Assembly (NCBI GenBank): GCA_038093975.1
Contig: JBBPTG010000078.1
Location: forward strand, 1 to 64,000
Length of the DNA stretch: 64,000 nucleotides
Origin: Chalciporus piperatus
Lineage: Eukaryota; Basidiomycota; Agaricomycetes; Boletales; Boletaceae
Direction: 5' to 3'
Both the position numbers and the translations under genes were made by a program. Position 1 is the first letter of the stretch, and the number at the start of each line of letters is the position of its first letter. Positions 21,639 through 33,511 of the stretch are shown here, piece by piece. The notes below the pieces were generated by a model. The model worked only from the letters and a program-made list of their open reading frames with translations. It did not search any database and was not told the origin of the DNA.

Positions 21639-24600
21639 ATGGGCGACGCACCACTCCAGCCGGAGGTGACGACTCGCAGCTATCAGCAAGAGATGTTAGA
21701 CGCTAGTTTGGCCGAGAACATCATCATCGCGCAGGATACCGGCTCGGGGAAAACCCATATTGCTGTTCTTCGCATGAAGATTGAGTGCGATCGCGAACCT
21801 CACAAGGTGAGCTCTCTCGCTAGCCTATCACTGTTACAAGCACCAATGTTCGTGGAGGTATCGTGGTTCATTGCGCCCACTGTGGCGCTTTGCGCGCAAC
21901 AATGCGACGTCATCCAAAAAGCAATTGGGTCCGTTGGCCTTATTCATGGTGGCCTCGAGCCAAAGCAGTGGACAGACCCCAACCTGTGGAAGGACGTACT
22001 CCAGAAAAACCGTGTCATAGTCTCCACCCCCCAGGTCCTCCTCGATGCCCTCAGCCACGGGTACATCAACCTCGGTCGTGAGATCGGTCTCCTCGTGTTC
22101 GATGAAGCCCACCACGCCAACGACGATCATCCCATGAACTGCATCATGCGCAACTTCTATTTCAGCCTCCCCCTGCGACAGCCCACCAGAGCTACCACCC
22201 ATGGGCCTGTGAGAGAGGAAAGACCGATTGTTCTTGGCCTCACCGCCAGTCCCATGTTTGGTGGTAATGCCGCCGTGGCCTTTAGGTGGATATTAGTCGC
22301 GCAGTCTGGGGTTCCGCGATTCTGATACTTTCTTGATAGGGTGCTGGAAATGAACCTCGACTCCGTTATCCGCAGCCCTAGACAAAACCGCGATGAGCTG
22401 GAAGCACATGTTCATCGACCGGTATTCAAGCACGTCGTCTATGACTCCCCGCCGTCCTATAAAACGTGTTCCTTGGCCTCGATGAATTTCCAGGCGCTCA
22501 AACGAGTGGCGGATTCGATGGATATCCAGCAAGATCCCTATGTCTCCTCCCTCCGCGAAGCCCTTGCAAAAAAGCCGCCCGGACCCGACAGAACTCGTCT
22601 CGACCAGAAGCTCTCCAAAACGATCCAGAAGGGTAACTCATATACACACAAGGGTATCAAAGACCTTCTCAATACCGCTCATGACATCTGTTACGACCTC
22701 GGTCCATGGGCTGCGGACTGGTATATCCAACGTGTCGTACAGCAAGGCCTCGAAAGTGCTTCTCCGTACGACGAGATCACGACTGCATGGCAAGCTAAAG
22801 AGAAGGCTTATCTAATCAACCGTCTCAAACAAATAGACATCATGCCTGCCTTCTACGATGCGCAATCCATCGAGGAGGGTATCTCGGACAAAGTCCGCGT
22901 CCTCCTTCGCACCTTGGAGGAAGAGAAGGAACGCTCGGAGTCCTATAATGAGCCATATAGCGGGCTTGTGTTCGTAACGAGGAGAGACGCGGTGCTCGCG
23001 CTGGCTGCGATTCTGGAACACCACCCTCGTACGAAGGAGTTCAGGCTAGGGTCTCTTCTCGGTTCCTCTGAGAGCTCCTATCGTACCAGCTTCCTTGATA
23101 TCACGCGAAAGATGCTCCGACAACCCCAATCCGAAACACTCGATGACTTTCGATCTGGCGGAAAGAATCTTATCGTCGCTACCTCTGTTGCCGAGGAAGG
23201 TTTGGATATACAAGCATGCGGCAACGTCATCAGGTGGGACGTCCCAAACAACATGGCGAGTTGGGCACAGAGTCGTGGTCGGGCGAGGAGGCAACGTAGC
23301 TCTTTTGTGCTCATGTTTGAAGCTGGAGGCATAGATGACGTTCGGATCGCTCAGTTTCAGCAGTTGGAGAGGGACATGATTGCCCAGTACAATTCTGACA
23401 GACAGGCTGTCAGGATTCCGCAACGACCATCGGCGCCCACGGATATTGATGACCTTTTTGAGCCGTGCGAGTTCAAAGTGGAGTCGACGGGGTATGCACT
23501 CGCACTTGCTTCAACCCGATCGTTTATTGAATGGCCATTCTCGCAGGGCTCTTCTCACTCTTCAAGCAGCGATCTCTCACGTGAATCATTTTTGTTCCGT
23601 CGTTCCCAACTCCCGACATGCAAATTATGTCGCCCTCTATGATATCGACCCTCCTGATATGCCGGAGGGCTGGCACGCTCTTGACACTGCCAATCGGTCC
23701 ATCCCAGCATACCAAGGTCCTTTCGGCTGTACCTTGACGTTACCCAAAGTCCTCTCACTCGAGCTTCGCGTCCACACAGTCGGGACAAGATATCCCACAA
23801 AGCGTTCAGCATACCAACACGTCGCTTTCAATGCTTATCTCACGCTTTACAAAGCCGGACTGCTCAATGACCATCTATTACCCTTGACCAGCATCGTCGA
23901 ACCTCTTCTGGAAGACGAGGTGAAAGCGATGTTGGCGGAGATCGAGAAGCGCCACGGGACTGCTTCCGTGACGAGCCAGTTAAACCCGTGGTTGATGTCG
24001 AGCGACGAGGAGACTTGGTGGTCTACCGAGATTGCTGTCGATGGTCTTCCTCCGCTCACCCTGTTCACGCGCATCATGATACCTGGGCTTGAAGAGCGTG
24101 AATTTCCTGTTCTATATCACCCGGTGAGGGGTAAGCTGGAGGCCAAGATCATTCCGGGTACCACGAGAAGCTTGTCCGCGGATGACATGAAGAGAATCCA
24201 GGAGACCACTCGGAGACTCTTCTGGAGTCTGTACGGCTCACGACTTGAATGGCCACGCCTCAATTTCGCATACCTCTTTACCATCGATATGGACCCAGAT
24301 GCCTCTACATGGGAGCCGAGACGGAATTGGAGCGCACTGAAGGCGGAATACGCTGATTCGGAGCATGTCCTTCGTGTGAACGCAGAGGATTTCGCTTCCG
24401 AGCATGGTTACAATACCGACTTCACCTGGGTTCGTGACGGTCGATCATATGGAAAGCCCTACCGATTCGTTGGTTGGCATCATGAGAAGCTCACGGAGGA
24501 AGAGGAATCCGAGATCCTCGCTCGTCCAATGTACTCTCGACTCGAGAACGTCCAGCTCACATACCCACTTCTCGTCGTCGAACCTCTCCCACAGCGTTCC

Positions 24601-26226
24601 AACTTCTTGCTTCCCCTTCCGGTTTCTAAAGCCAACCCGAGCACTCTCTTCCTTCTACCCAAGCACTCTTACTTTGAACTCCTCTCTCCCTCGGAATGTG
24701 ATTATGCGCAGATGGTTCCGTCGATTCTTCGCCACCTCGAAATTACCATGATTGTGAGGTCCTTGCGAGCTACCTTCTTCCCCCGTGCTCCACTCGCACA
24801 AATTCCCTCCCCGTTACTCACCACTGCAGTAACTGCCCCTGTGGCCGAAGATCTCAGCAATTACCAGCGTCTCGAGAGTCTTGGAGATGCCGTTCTCAAA
24901 CTCATTGTCGCCGTAAACCTCATGGCTACTTATCCTTTGTGGCACGAGGGCTACCTGACCCGACGCAAAGACCACGCTGTCGCTAACTCCCGTCTTGCGA
25001 AAGAAGCTATTCGACGATCTCTCTTCCGGTGGATCATCCGTACACGGTTCTCACCCAAGCGATTCAAACCCGTATACTTCCCAGCCCCTGAAGAACCCAC
25101 CCTCGCTGATGACAATCCTGTCGACGATGCCAATGACGAGCCTTTAGTCGGAGGGAAGAAGACGCGCAAGGAGATCGAGGAGCTGTCCACGAAGATGTTG
25201 GCAGATGTCGTCGAATCGCTCATCGGTGCTGCGTACCTCCACGGAGGGTTCGAACTCGGCGTCCAGTGTGCCCAGCTTTTCGGTCTGGGACTCGAATGGA
25301 ATCCCTTGCCCAAGTGCGTCGAGATGGCGTTGTCTCGGGTGGAGCATACCGATGAGGTGTCGACTCAACTGGTCTACGTGGAACATATGCTGGGGTACAC
25401 GTTCAAGCGCAAGCTTTTACTCGTGGAGTCGCTCACGCATGGGAGCTATCAGTACGATGACCGAACTGTCTCGTACGAGCGAATGGAGTTCCTCGGAGAT
25501 GCGTTGCTGGATATGGTCGTCGCCGATTTCCTCTACAAATATCCAGGGAAAGAGTACTCTCCACACGACATCCATATCAGAAAATCCGCCGTCGTCAATA
25601 CCCATTTCCTCGCCTACGTCTGTCTTCGTCTCTCCCTCGAAGTCGACGCGAGCATGCCCGGACCTGGTCCGCGCGGCCAAGTCGTCATTAACGCAAAGAC
25701 GAACACCATCCGACTCTTCCAATGCCTCCAACACTCGAGCCCAATCATTCTGGAAGACCAGAAGCTGACGTTTTCTCGCTTCGAGAAGGTCAAGGACGAG
25801 ATCGACGAGGCGCTGGAGATTGGGAGGATTTTCCCATGGGCTGCGTTCACGCGGTTACAGGCACCAAAGGTGTTCAGCGATATGATCGAGAGTCTCATTG
25901 GCGCAATCTATCTCGACTCGGAGGGGGACATGGAGACAGTGAGAAAGCTTCTCCGATCGTTGGGTATCTTGACCCATCTGGAGCGGTTCATCCGCGATGA
26001 CGTTGACGTCCTGCATCCGCTTTCGAGGTTGTCTATCTGGGCTTCTCGTCGGCAGGCGCAGCCTGAGTATGATTTCAAGGATGAGAAGGGACAGGTGATA
26101 TGTACGATTAGTGTGGAGGGAAAGGAACCTGTGAGTGCGAGTGCGGAGAAAAGGGGGCATGCGAGTCGGGAAGAGGCCAAGTTTGCTGCGGCGGAGAGGG
26201 CGATATCGGTTTGGGCGGTGGGTTGA
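21639..26226 (+). CDS. Dicer-like ribonuclease III
   Basis: Exons 21639-21806, 21858-22285 and 22340 to about 23490, then a long last exon to TGA 26226; about 1,480 aa. The DExH helicase has Walker A DTGSGKT, motif II VFDEAHHA and LGLTASP. Helicase C has ATSVAEEGLDIQ and SWAQSRGRARRQ. A Dicer dimerisation domain follows (ALLTLQAAISHVNHFCSV). RNase IIIa has YQRLESLGDAVLK and KMLADVVESLIGAAY; RNase IIIb has YERMEFLGDALLD and FSDMIESLIGAIY, so both catalytic sets look intact. A C-terminal dsRNA-binding segment ends the protein. No PAZ domain is evident. It processes dsRNA to small RNAs in RNA silencing. Intron 1 is 51 bp with no stop, so its retention would add 17 residues. The junction near 23490 is unresolved. 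Confidence 0.93.
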
Positions 26227-27145
26227 TGGGAGACAGGTTCGAGTTGTAAGTGGCCGTGATTTCTATGCGAAGAGTGCTGTGGACAGGTCTCGAGGACTCT
26301 TGTTTGTACGGTGTAGATGCGACCGAGCATGGCCAGACCATGCATGCTAGGAGCAACGCGAGTGGGTGGTCCGTCGTCGCGCAGTGGCAATATACTTTTT
26401 CGCATCACTCCAAATTAGCTGTCCGGGTGTCATGATCAGAGACCACTGTGGTCGAGGTTCTAAGTAGTTCGGGGTCACAGATTGCCATCGCCGTGTGAGA
26501 CATTGAAACACCATGAGTGTACCTAGGTTCCGGTTCCGCTGTTCCTGTCAATGCGCAGCACTGGGCGTAATTACTTGGCTACGCCTGCTTCAACTTGCGT
26601 GCTGTACTGGGAAGGGCAAGATCGGAACGTGTGCCTTTGCGTGAATGTGTTAAGAAGGAGCGCAGACCGACCAAGGTTTTATGGATTGATTACCTCTCTT
26701 CTGAGAGTGATCTTGTGCCACGCACGGTGCCACTGGTGGGTGACTCAGGCTGAGTGGCAGCCCGAGTCGTCGCTAACAAGATGAGGTGATCTCTGTCCTT
26801 AATTTCAAAAAGTACTAGGTTCTCTGATGGCTCACTCGATCCTCAGGCTTCCAAAAGCAGGTTGTTACCATCGTTGAAGACCTTCTTCACCATGCCCAAG
26901 ATCACATAGTACTAACGCCCGCGATGCCCCTCTGCCTGGGCATAGGGTAAGTATCGAGATCACTTGGATATCCGGAACGGAGTCATGATGCGCCGCAAAC
27001 ACGAGGCGACAATACCCTGTGAAGACTTATTAGCATCGACAGCAGCGACCGAGGGGACGACCTGACTCTCCAAAACCATCTGGGAACCAGCTGACACGCC
27101 GTACCCCTGCAAAAGCCTCGGTGAGTTGCGAAAGCAAAGAGAAAA
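26227..27145. other. Intergenic, no gene seen
   Basis: About 920 bp between Dicer and the first WD40-TPR gene. Short frames on both strands lack domain similarity or exon structure. Confidence 0.6.
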
Positions 27146-29877
27146 ATGGGTGCGTATGAGTAGTCATAGTGCCTCAGGGAGGTGAAGCTACCATTTTGAC
27201 AGCTCTTGAAGATCAGCGTGAAAAAGTGACCGAATTTACAGCGCGCGGTACTGTGTACGCAGTCGCCTTTACTGGTGACGGGCGGCACATCGTCAGTGGG
27301 GGGACTGAAGGGATCATTCGCCGATGGAACACTCAAAACGCAGTGGAAGTGGGACAGGCGATGAAAGCAAGCGGCGTTGTCTATGCGATTGTTGTGTCCA
27401 AGGACGGACGTTGGATAGCTTCTGGAGACACCGGGAACAAAATTATCCTGTGGAATGCAGCCACTCACGAAAAAGTGTTGGATATTGCAGGACATACCGG
27501 TCTCGTCGTGGCGGTAGACATCTCCGGCGACTCGACCAGAATTGCCTCGGGAGCAGGAGACAAGACTGCTCGCATCTTCGACCTAACATCTGGCAAGTGC
27601 TTGGTCGGTCCCTTGTATCATGACAATATCGTTTTCGGTGTCCGGTTTTCTCCCGACGGCAATCGATTCGCAACAGCCACCGTTGACTACGCCTCTGCCC
27701 GGGTCTATGATGCGCACTCTGGCGCCAAGCTATTCGACATCCCCGTCCTCACAAAGGTTTACACGACCAATCCCCTCTCATGGTCCCCTGATGGGCAGCA
27801 ACTTTTCGTCGCATCATCCAGCAAAATCACTTCTTTCAACATATCAACGTTCTTGCGCAAAGAATGGTCGACGCAGAACAACGAGTCTCGTGTGTGCACC
27901 ATAACCACCAAAAGAGCCATCGTATGTTCCGCCGGTTCTTCTGTCTCGTTTTGGGACTCCATCTCTCACGAGCAAATTGGTCGTCTCATCGAGCATCCTG
28001 GGGCCATTGCCAATATCTCTGTCTCCTCCGACGCGAGGTACCTAGCATGTGGACATGGCAGCGCTATCACAGTTCACAACTTGTGTGACATCCTTCCGCA
28101 AGCTTATCTCACCGACTTCGTACGTGCTCTTTTCGTCAGGACTTGGCACATCTGACCGGGGAGCTGGTTCCATATGCGAATTCTTTGTTGTGACATCTGC
28201 CTTGCAGATACCACTCATGCGCCTGAGTGATGCGGCTCTGGAATCGTGGATGCAAAACGAGCTCTCCAGGACTGAAACGATTCTGTCGGAGGAGATAGCT
28301 CACACCGAAGTCCCCAGCCCATACGCACTTGCCAATCGTGCTCTTGTACGAGCGCGGTCTGGCCAATGGAAGGAAGCGATTGATGACGCAAATGAGGTAA
28401 TTTCCATCCACTCTCGCATATCCATTCTAATCTGGGTGTACGTCAAGTCTCTCAAAATCGAACCATCGCCCATAGGCTACATCGCGAAAGCCCTCACGTT
28501 GGCCGGTAAAGGAGAGCAAGAACTAGCACTCGAAGAATTCGACTACGCCTTTCACGACTGCGATCAAAGAGAGAATAAATTCCTCTTGCTCCTCAAGGTA
28601 CGTCCTTGGTATGTCTAATCAGCGCATCGGTTAACCCATATCGCCCACATTCAGGCGATCTTTTTGTTTGTCTGCGGAAAATGTTGTGGTGCGATATCAC
28701 GTGTCCACCGCTTGATTGCAGCTGCGAATCAGGGCCCGAGATACTACTACCAGGTACGCAAATTTCCAGGGAAATACATTCGCTGAGACTGGTCAAGGTC
28801 TTGGGAAACATGTATTTGAAGCAAGGCGACTACGAGCGGGCGGTCCAAACATTCGAGCATGCAGAGTCCCTAGCGTCCTCGGACGGGAATGGCCATTTGG
28901 TGGCTATCTCTCTCGTAAGCCTCTACCAGACCACAAAACGTAGCCGTTCTCATTCTCGCTGCAAGATATTTGGCTGGTCCTTTGAAGGACTCGAGTTCAC
29001 GGCTTGGAAGTGTCTATGCGAAAACCTGTACGCCGCTGGACGCGTCAAGGAAGTTACGGATACTCTTTTAAAGATGGTTGACAACATGGGTGAGGATAAG
29101 AAGGAAGCCACCCATGGTCGCGTTCTGGAAGATATCGTGGCTTCTTCAGGGGAGGTGACCATGCTCGCGTGGACCGGAAGGTCTTCCTCCCATAACAGCT
29201 GTCTTCCCTCTTCCCCTGACGCTTACGCCAGAACACCATTCACATCTCCGATCGTACCAGAAGCCGAGATGAAAACTCGCACCGCGGAGCTACGGAAATC
29301 GTTGTCTCCAATCGATGCGGGCATAATCTACGGCCGGGTGACAGGTCTTCCGCGAGTACGCTTCGCAAACTTTCGTCTACATCTCCCCTGCATCGTATTC
29401 TCCGTGAAAAGCCTTGAAAACGACGAGGAGAATGCTTACCAAGCCAAGGTCGTTGGGCTCGGTGATGTGGAGTTCAGGACTGGGGACCTTCTCCCGCTGA
29501 AGGAGCCAAGGAACCTGGTGTTCGTACACCCATGGATCCGTGATCTCGAAGGCCCTTCTGGTGGCATCATCGCGCAAGAAACCATGGATTCTGAACGAGG
29601 CTTTGACGAAGACTCGGTTGGCACGTCGGATGTTGATGCAGAGCTGGTTCGCGTCTCGATCGTGGAGGAGGTCTCTCAGCCTGAGGCTCCATTGGACGAG
29701 TACACCAGAGCCTTGCAGCTCGTTGCCCGTCTCAGACAGCCGTTCATTGCGTTGTTGCTCCTGAAACAACCAGACGGAGCATTCAAACGAGTCGCTGCTG
29801 ATCATGAAATCGTCGTTTCTGGTCTTGGTTCCAATGTTTCAAGGGACATCCGTGCGGAGGTCTTGGAGATTTTGTGA
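27146..29877 (+). CDS. WD40-TPR protein with unassigned C-terminal module, copy 1 (795 aa)
   Basis: Seven exons: 27146-27149, 27203-28119, 28208-28396, 28448-28597, 28655-28753, 28798-28914 and 28966-29877; they sum to 796 codons. The first exon is only ATGG. Exon 2 encodes WD40-type blades (GDGRHIVSGGTEGIIRRW, DSTRIASGAGDKTARIFD, FSPDGNRFATATVD). Exons 3-6 encode TPR-like helices (YALANRALVRARSGQWKEA, LGNMYLKQGDYERAVQTFE). Exon 7 is a module of about 300 residues with FRLHLPCIVF, VHPWIRDLEG, DEYTRALQLVARL and FKRVAADHEIVVSGLG. WD40 and TPR are protein-interaction scaffolds; I do not recognise the C-terminal module. No membrane segment or NACHT domain is present. Confidence 0.8.
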
Positions 29878-30152
29878 CGCCTGCATGGTATTCGGGTTCT
29901 GCCTTCCGTTTTCTGATTGATACGTTTCCTCTGCTGCCTGTACTTCTTGACCTTTGCGTTGTATTCTCTGCTTCGTGTTTTGCTTTCATGCTCGAAACCA
30001 TCGTATTGGACGAGTACAAGTTGGTACTTCCGTCTTCCGAACCACGAGGTGATTGTGCTCATGTGACTGATCGATGTGGAATTGATAGCGGTTGCGTATT
30101 TACCAGCGCCCTATGCACTTTAATTTCTGGGGCTACTTTCTTATTCACGACA

Positions 30153-33094
30153 ATGAGTGAGTGCAAGTGTTACGTTTAGCTGTCTCCAAATTGTGTATTG
30201 ACAACTCACCAAGGCGATACGACCCAGAACGAAATATACACACTCTCCTTTCGTGAGAATCAAGGAGTCGAAGTTGGCCCAGTCTCAAGCCTGGATGGTT
30301 GCTGGAGAACCAAGGGAGGCCTTGACGTGGGGCCCACGATGGTAGTTGCTAAAGCGCTCAAGATCACGACTCAGAGTGGCATCCACACGATCGCCTTTAC
30401 GGATGATGGGAAGCACACTGGCATAGTGGGCGCTGGAGTGCATGGTGTTCGTCGATGGAAAACCGAAGATGGCATTCGGGTTGACGTGGGCTCGACAACG
30501 ACAAAGCCCAATAGCTGCTATGCCAATTCCACCATTATCTCAGCCGGTGGGAGATGGCTAGTGACTTGGAACACAGAAAACAAGGTGAACCTGTGGAACT
30601 TAGAAGCTCAAGAAATGGTGTTAGAGGTCACAACACATGAACATCAAGTGCGCACGGCGGACGTGTCAAACGATTCCACAAGGATTGCCATTGGGTCAGA
30701 TGGAGGCTGCTACGTCTTCGATCTCACAACCGGTGGGCGATTACTCGGTCCCTTGCCCTTGGCACGGCACGGTAAATCGTCTATCTCCGACCTCAAATTC
30801 TCCGCAAACGACGAGCGATTCGCCTTGGCAGCGTCTTACTACTCAACTTCTCACTCTAACCCGCTGAAGATCACCATCTATGATTCTAACGACGGCAAAC
30901 AGCTCTTCGTTATCCCCGTCAGGGGTTCTGTTCGCAGTCCTCTGTCGATGGCATGGTCGACTAGCAGTCGGGAACTCTTCGTTGGGTCGTCCAGTCAGAT
31001 TACCTGCCTCGATATCTCAGAATCTACCTGCAAACACGATCAATGGTCAACTCCCAGTGGTTACTGTGACAACAGTCAACCAAGGCTGTCTATCATCGCC
31101 GGAAGGTGGTTCATAGTGTGTTTTTCAGGGACTTCTGTGTCGTTTTGGGACAGGGCCCAGGTTTCGCGACAGCAGATTGGTCCAGTCATCATGCACTGGA
31201 CCTCCACTGCGATGGAATTCCAGCGCATTGCTCTTTCCCCTGACGAGCAATATCTGGCGTGCGCTACCTCTACCCAGAACTCCATGGTGTACAATCTCGG
31301 TGATATCGGGCCTAATCTGTCTTTCATCGATGTAGGTGTCCGTTCGATCATCATTGCTCGCGATGACCCTGACAAATATTTCCACCGTTTCCTCGAAATA
31401 CCTTAATGCGAATATGGATCGCATTTTTTCAAGCTGCCACTCATGCGAGTGAGCGAGATGTCGCTCAACTCATGGACACATCACGACGCGAAAAACACTC
31501 ACAAAATGCTGTCGGACGAGGCTACGAAATACCTGGTTCCCAGGTATCATACATATGCCAATCGCGCGATTATACGAGCGCATCTCCGACAATGGAACCC
31601 AGCGATTGACGATGCCAACAAGGTAACTCTCTACACACTCTTTATATCCTCTCGCTCACTGATTGGATATTCAGTCCCTTGAGATTAAGCCCACGCCGAT
31701 AGGCCACATCGCGCTCTCCATTGCACTCATTGGACGAGGCAAGGAAGAGCTCGGGCTGGAGGAATTCGATCTCGCGTTCCGTGACTGTGAGCCCCATGAT
31801 AACAGGTTTCTCTTGCTGATCAAAGTATGTACTCTGCACGTCGAGTTATGCTATGAACTCATTCCGCTCAGTCCATACTTGTCTTTGTCTCTGGAAAACA
31901 CGAAAGTGCGATATCACGTATACGAGGCTTGATTCCTACTGGCGATAATGCAGCGTATTACTATTACCAGGCGTGTCACCCCCGGCCCTCCCCAAGATCC
32001 TACCACTGACAATTCCTCTCCCAGGTCTTGGCATATATGTACTTGAAGAAAGGGGATCACGAACCTGCGGTGAAAACTCTTGAGCTCGCACAGACGTTAT
32101 CCGGCTCGTACAAGGGTCAGCACCTCACGACGATTTCGCTTGTGAGCCTCTCCTCCGACTCCATTGCAACATATAATGACACATTCAAAAGATATCAGGA
32201 TGGAACTTCGACGGATTAGAGCTGAAAGCTCAGAAGCGACTGTGTGAAGCCCTGTTTTCCGCCAGACGTACCCGAGAAGCTGCAGGTGTGCTTCTAAAAA
32301 TGACCGACGCATCAGGCGATACGGAGATAGGCGCTACCGCCGTGCGAATTCTGGAGGAGATCGGGACACGTTCAGGAGAAGTGAACATGCTGGCTTGGAC
32401 CGGGAAGTCGTCAGCACTGAATAGCTGGCTCCCAGATTCCACCTCCTCGTACTACAGGACACCGCATATTCCGCGTGCGCTTGACGTGGGAGAAATAGCA
32501 GCGGGCATCGCTAAACTACGGAAGACGTTATCGGAAGTCGATGGCAGGGTAATCTATGACCGTATCATCCGCCTTCCACGCCCACGCTTTGCTCACTTTC
32601 GCCTTCATCTTCCATGCGTCGTATTCCAGGTCAGAAGTGTTACAAGTGAACAGTCGGGTGTATATGATGTCAAGGCAACCGGGCTTTGCGATGTGAAGAT
32701 CCGGACGGTGAACTTGCTCCCTTTGACAGCACCGCGGACACTCGAATTCGTGCATCCGTGGATCCGAGATCTCCATGGGCCCGGCGAGGTCACCCGCGAG
32801 GATGAGGCGGAGAACGATGCAGAGGACTTGGGCAGTAACCCGGGAGTGGATCTAGAAATGATGCCTGCGTCGCTGGTGCGGGAGGTCCCATCAGCACCCT
32901 CAGCACCGTTGGATGAATACACACGGGCGTTGGAGGTATCCTTGAGGCTGGTACAACCATTCAGCGCATTGTTGCTGCTCAAACAGATCGATGGGGCATA
33001 CAAGAGGGTCGCCGCTGAGTCGGAAATAATCGTTTCTTGTCTTGATTCCATCGTTCGGAAGGACGTTCGCGCAGAGGTACTGGAGATATTGTGA
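30153..33094 (+). CDS. WD40-TPR protein with unassigned C-terminal module, copy 2 (859 aa)
   Basis: Seven exons: 30153-30156 (ATGA), 30214-31331, 31434-31622, 31675-31824, 31872-31970, 32025-32141 and 32192-33094; they sum to 860 codons. Exons 3-6 have exactly the sizes of copy 1 (189, 150, 99 and 117 nt), which confirms the models. The WD40 part is longer and more degenerate than in copy 1. TPR helices (YANRAIIRAHLRQWNPAI, LAYMYLKKGDHEPAVKTLE) and the C-terminal module (FRLHLPCVVF, VHPWIRDLHG, DEYTRALEVSLRL) are retained. The intron after exon 5 uses a GC donor (GCGTGTCACC). It is the most diverged of the three and lies in tandem on the same strand. Confidence 0.78.
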
Positions 33095-33511
33095 TGTGTT
33101 TGAATGATTTTACTCATTCCAGTACTGACTTTCCGTGTCGCATGTCGTTTCAGATCTTCACTTTGTCTTTTTTTCAGTTTCCTTGCAGATAACTCCATCA
33201 TGAAATGTTACGGATTCAAGACACGACTCGAAATCTTCATCGATCATCTCCCGATAACTCAGCTCCTCTCAGCTCTGTGTGCCCGTGTTTTCAAGGCCGA
33301 GATCAAGATGAGCCAATTTGGATCGTCCGTTACACCACAAAATAGTATAACTCGAACATCACAAGTATACAGTGTGAGGGTGCAGCAGCCTGGGCGCGTA
33401 CCGACATCTCATCGGATCGTGCGAGGATGATGGAGTCAACTAGGTATTCAATCATCACCGGTTGATTCACCTTCAGCATCGGTCTGCCCTTGAAATCCAT
33501 GGGTTACCAGG
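33095..33511. other. Spacer between WD40-TPR copies 2 and 3
   Basis: About 420 bp with no WD40-coding remnant that I can align. The missing 5' part of copy 3 is therefore deleted, or was never duplicated, and not merely decayed in place. Confidence 0.5.
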
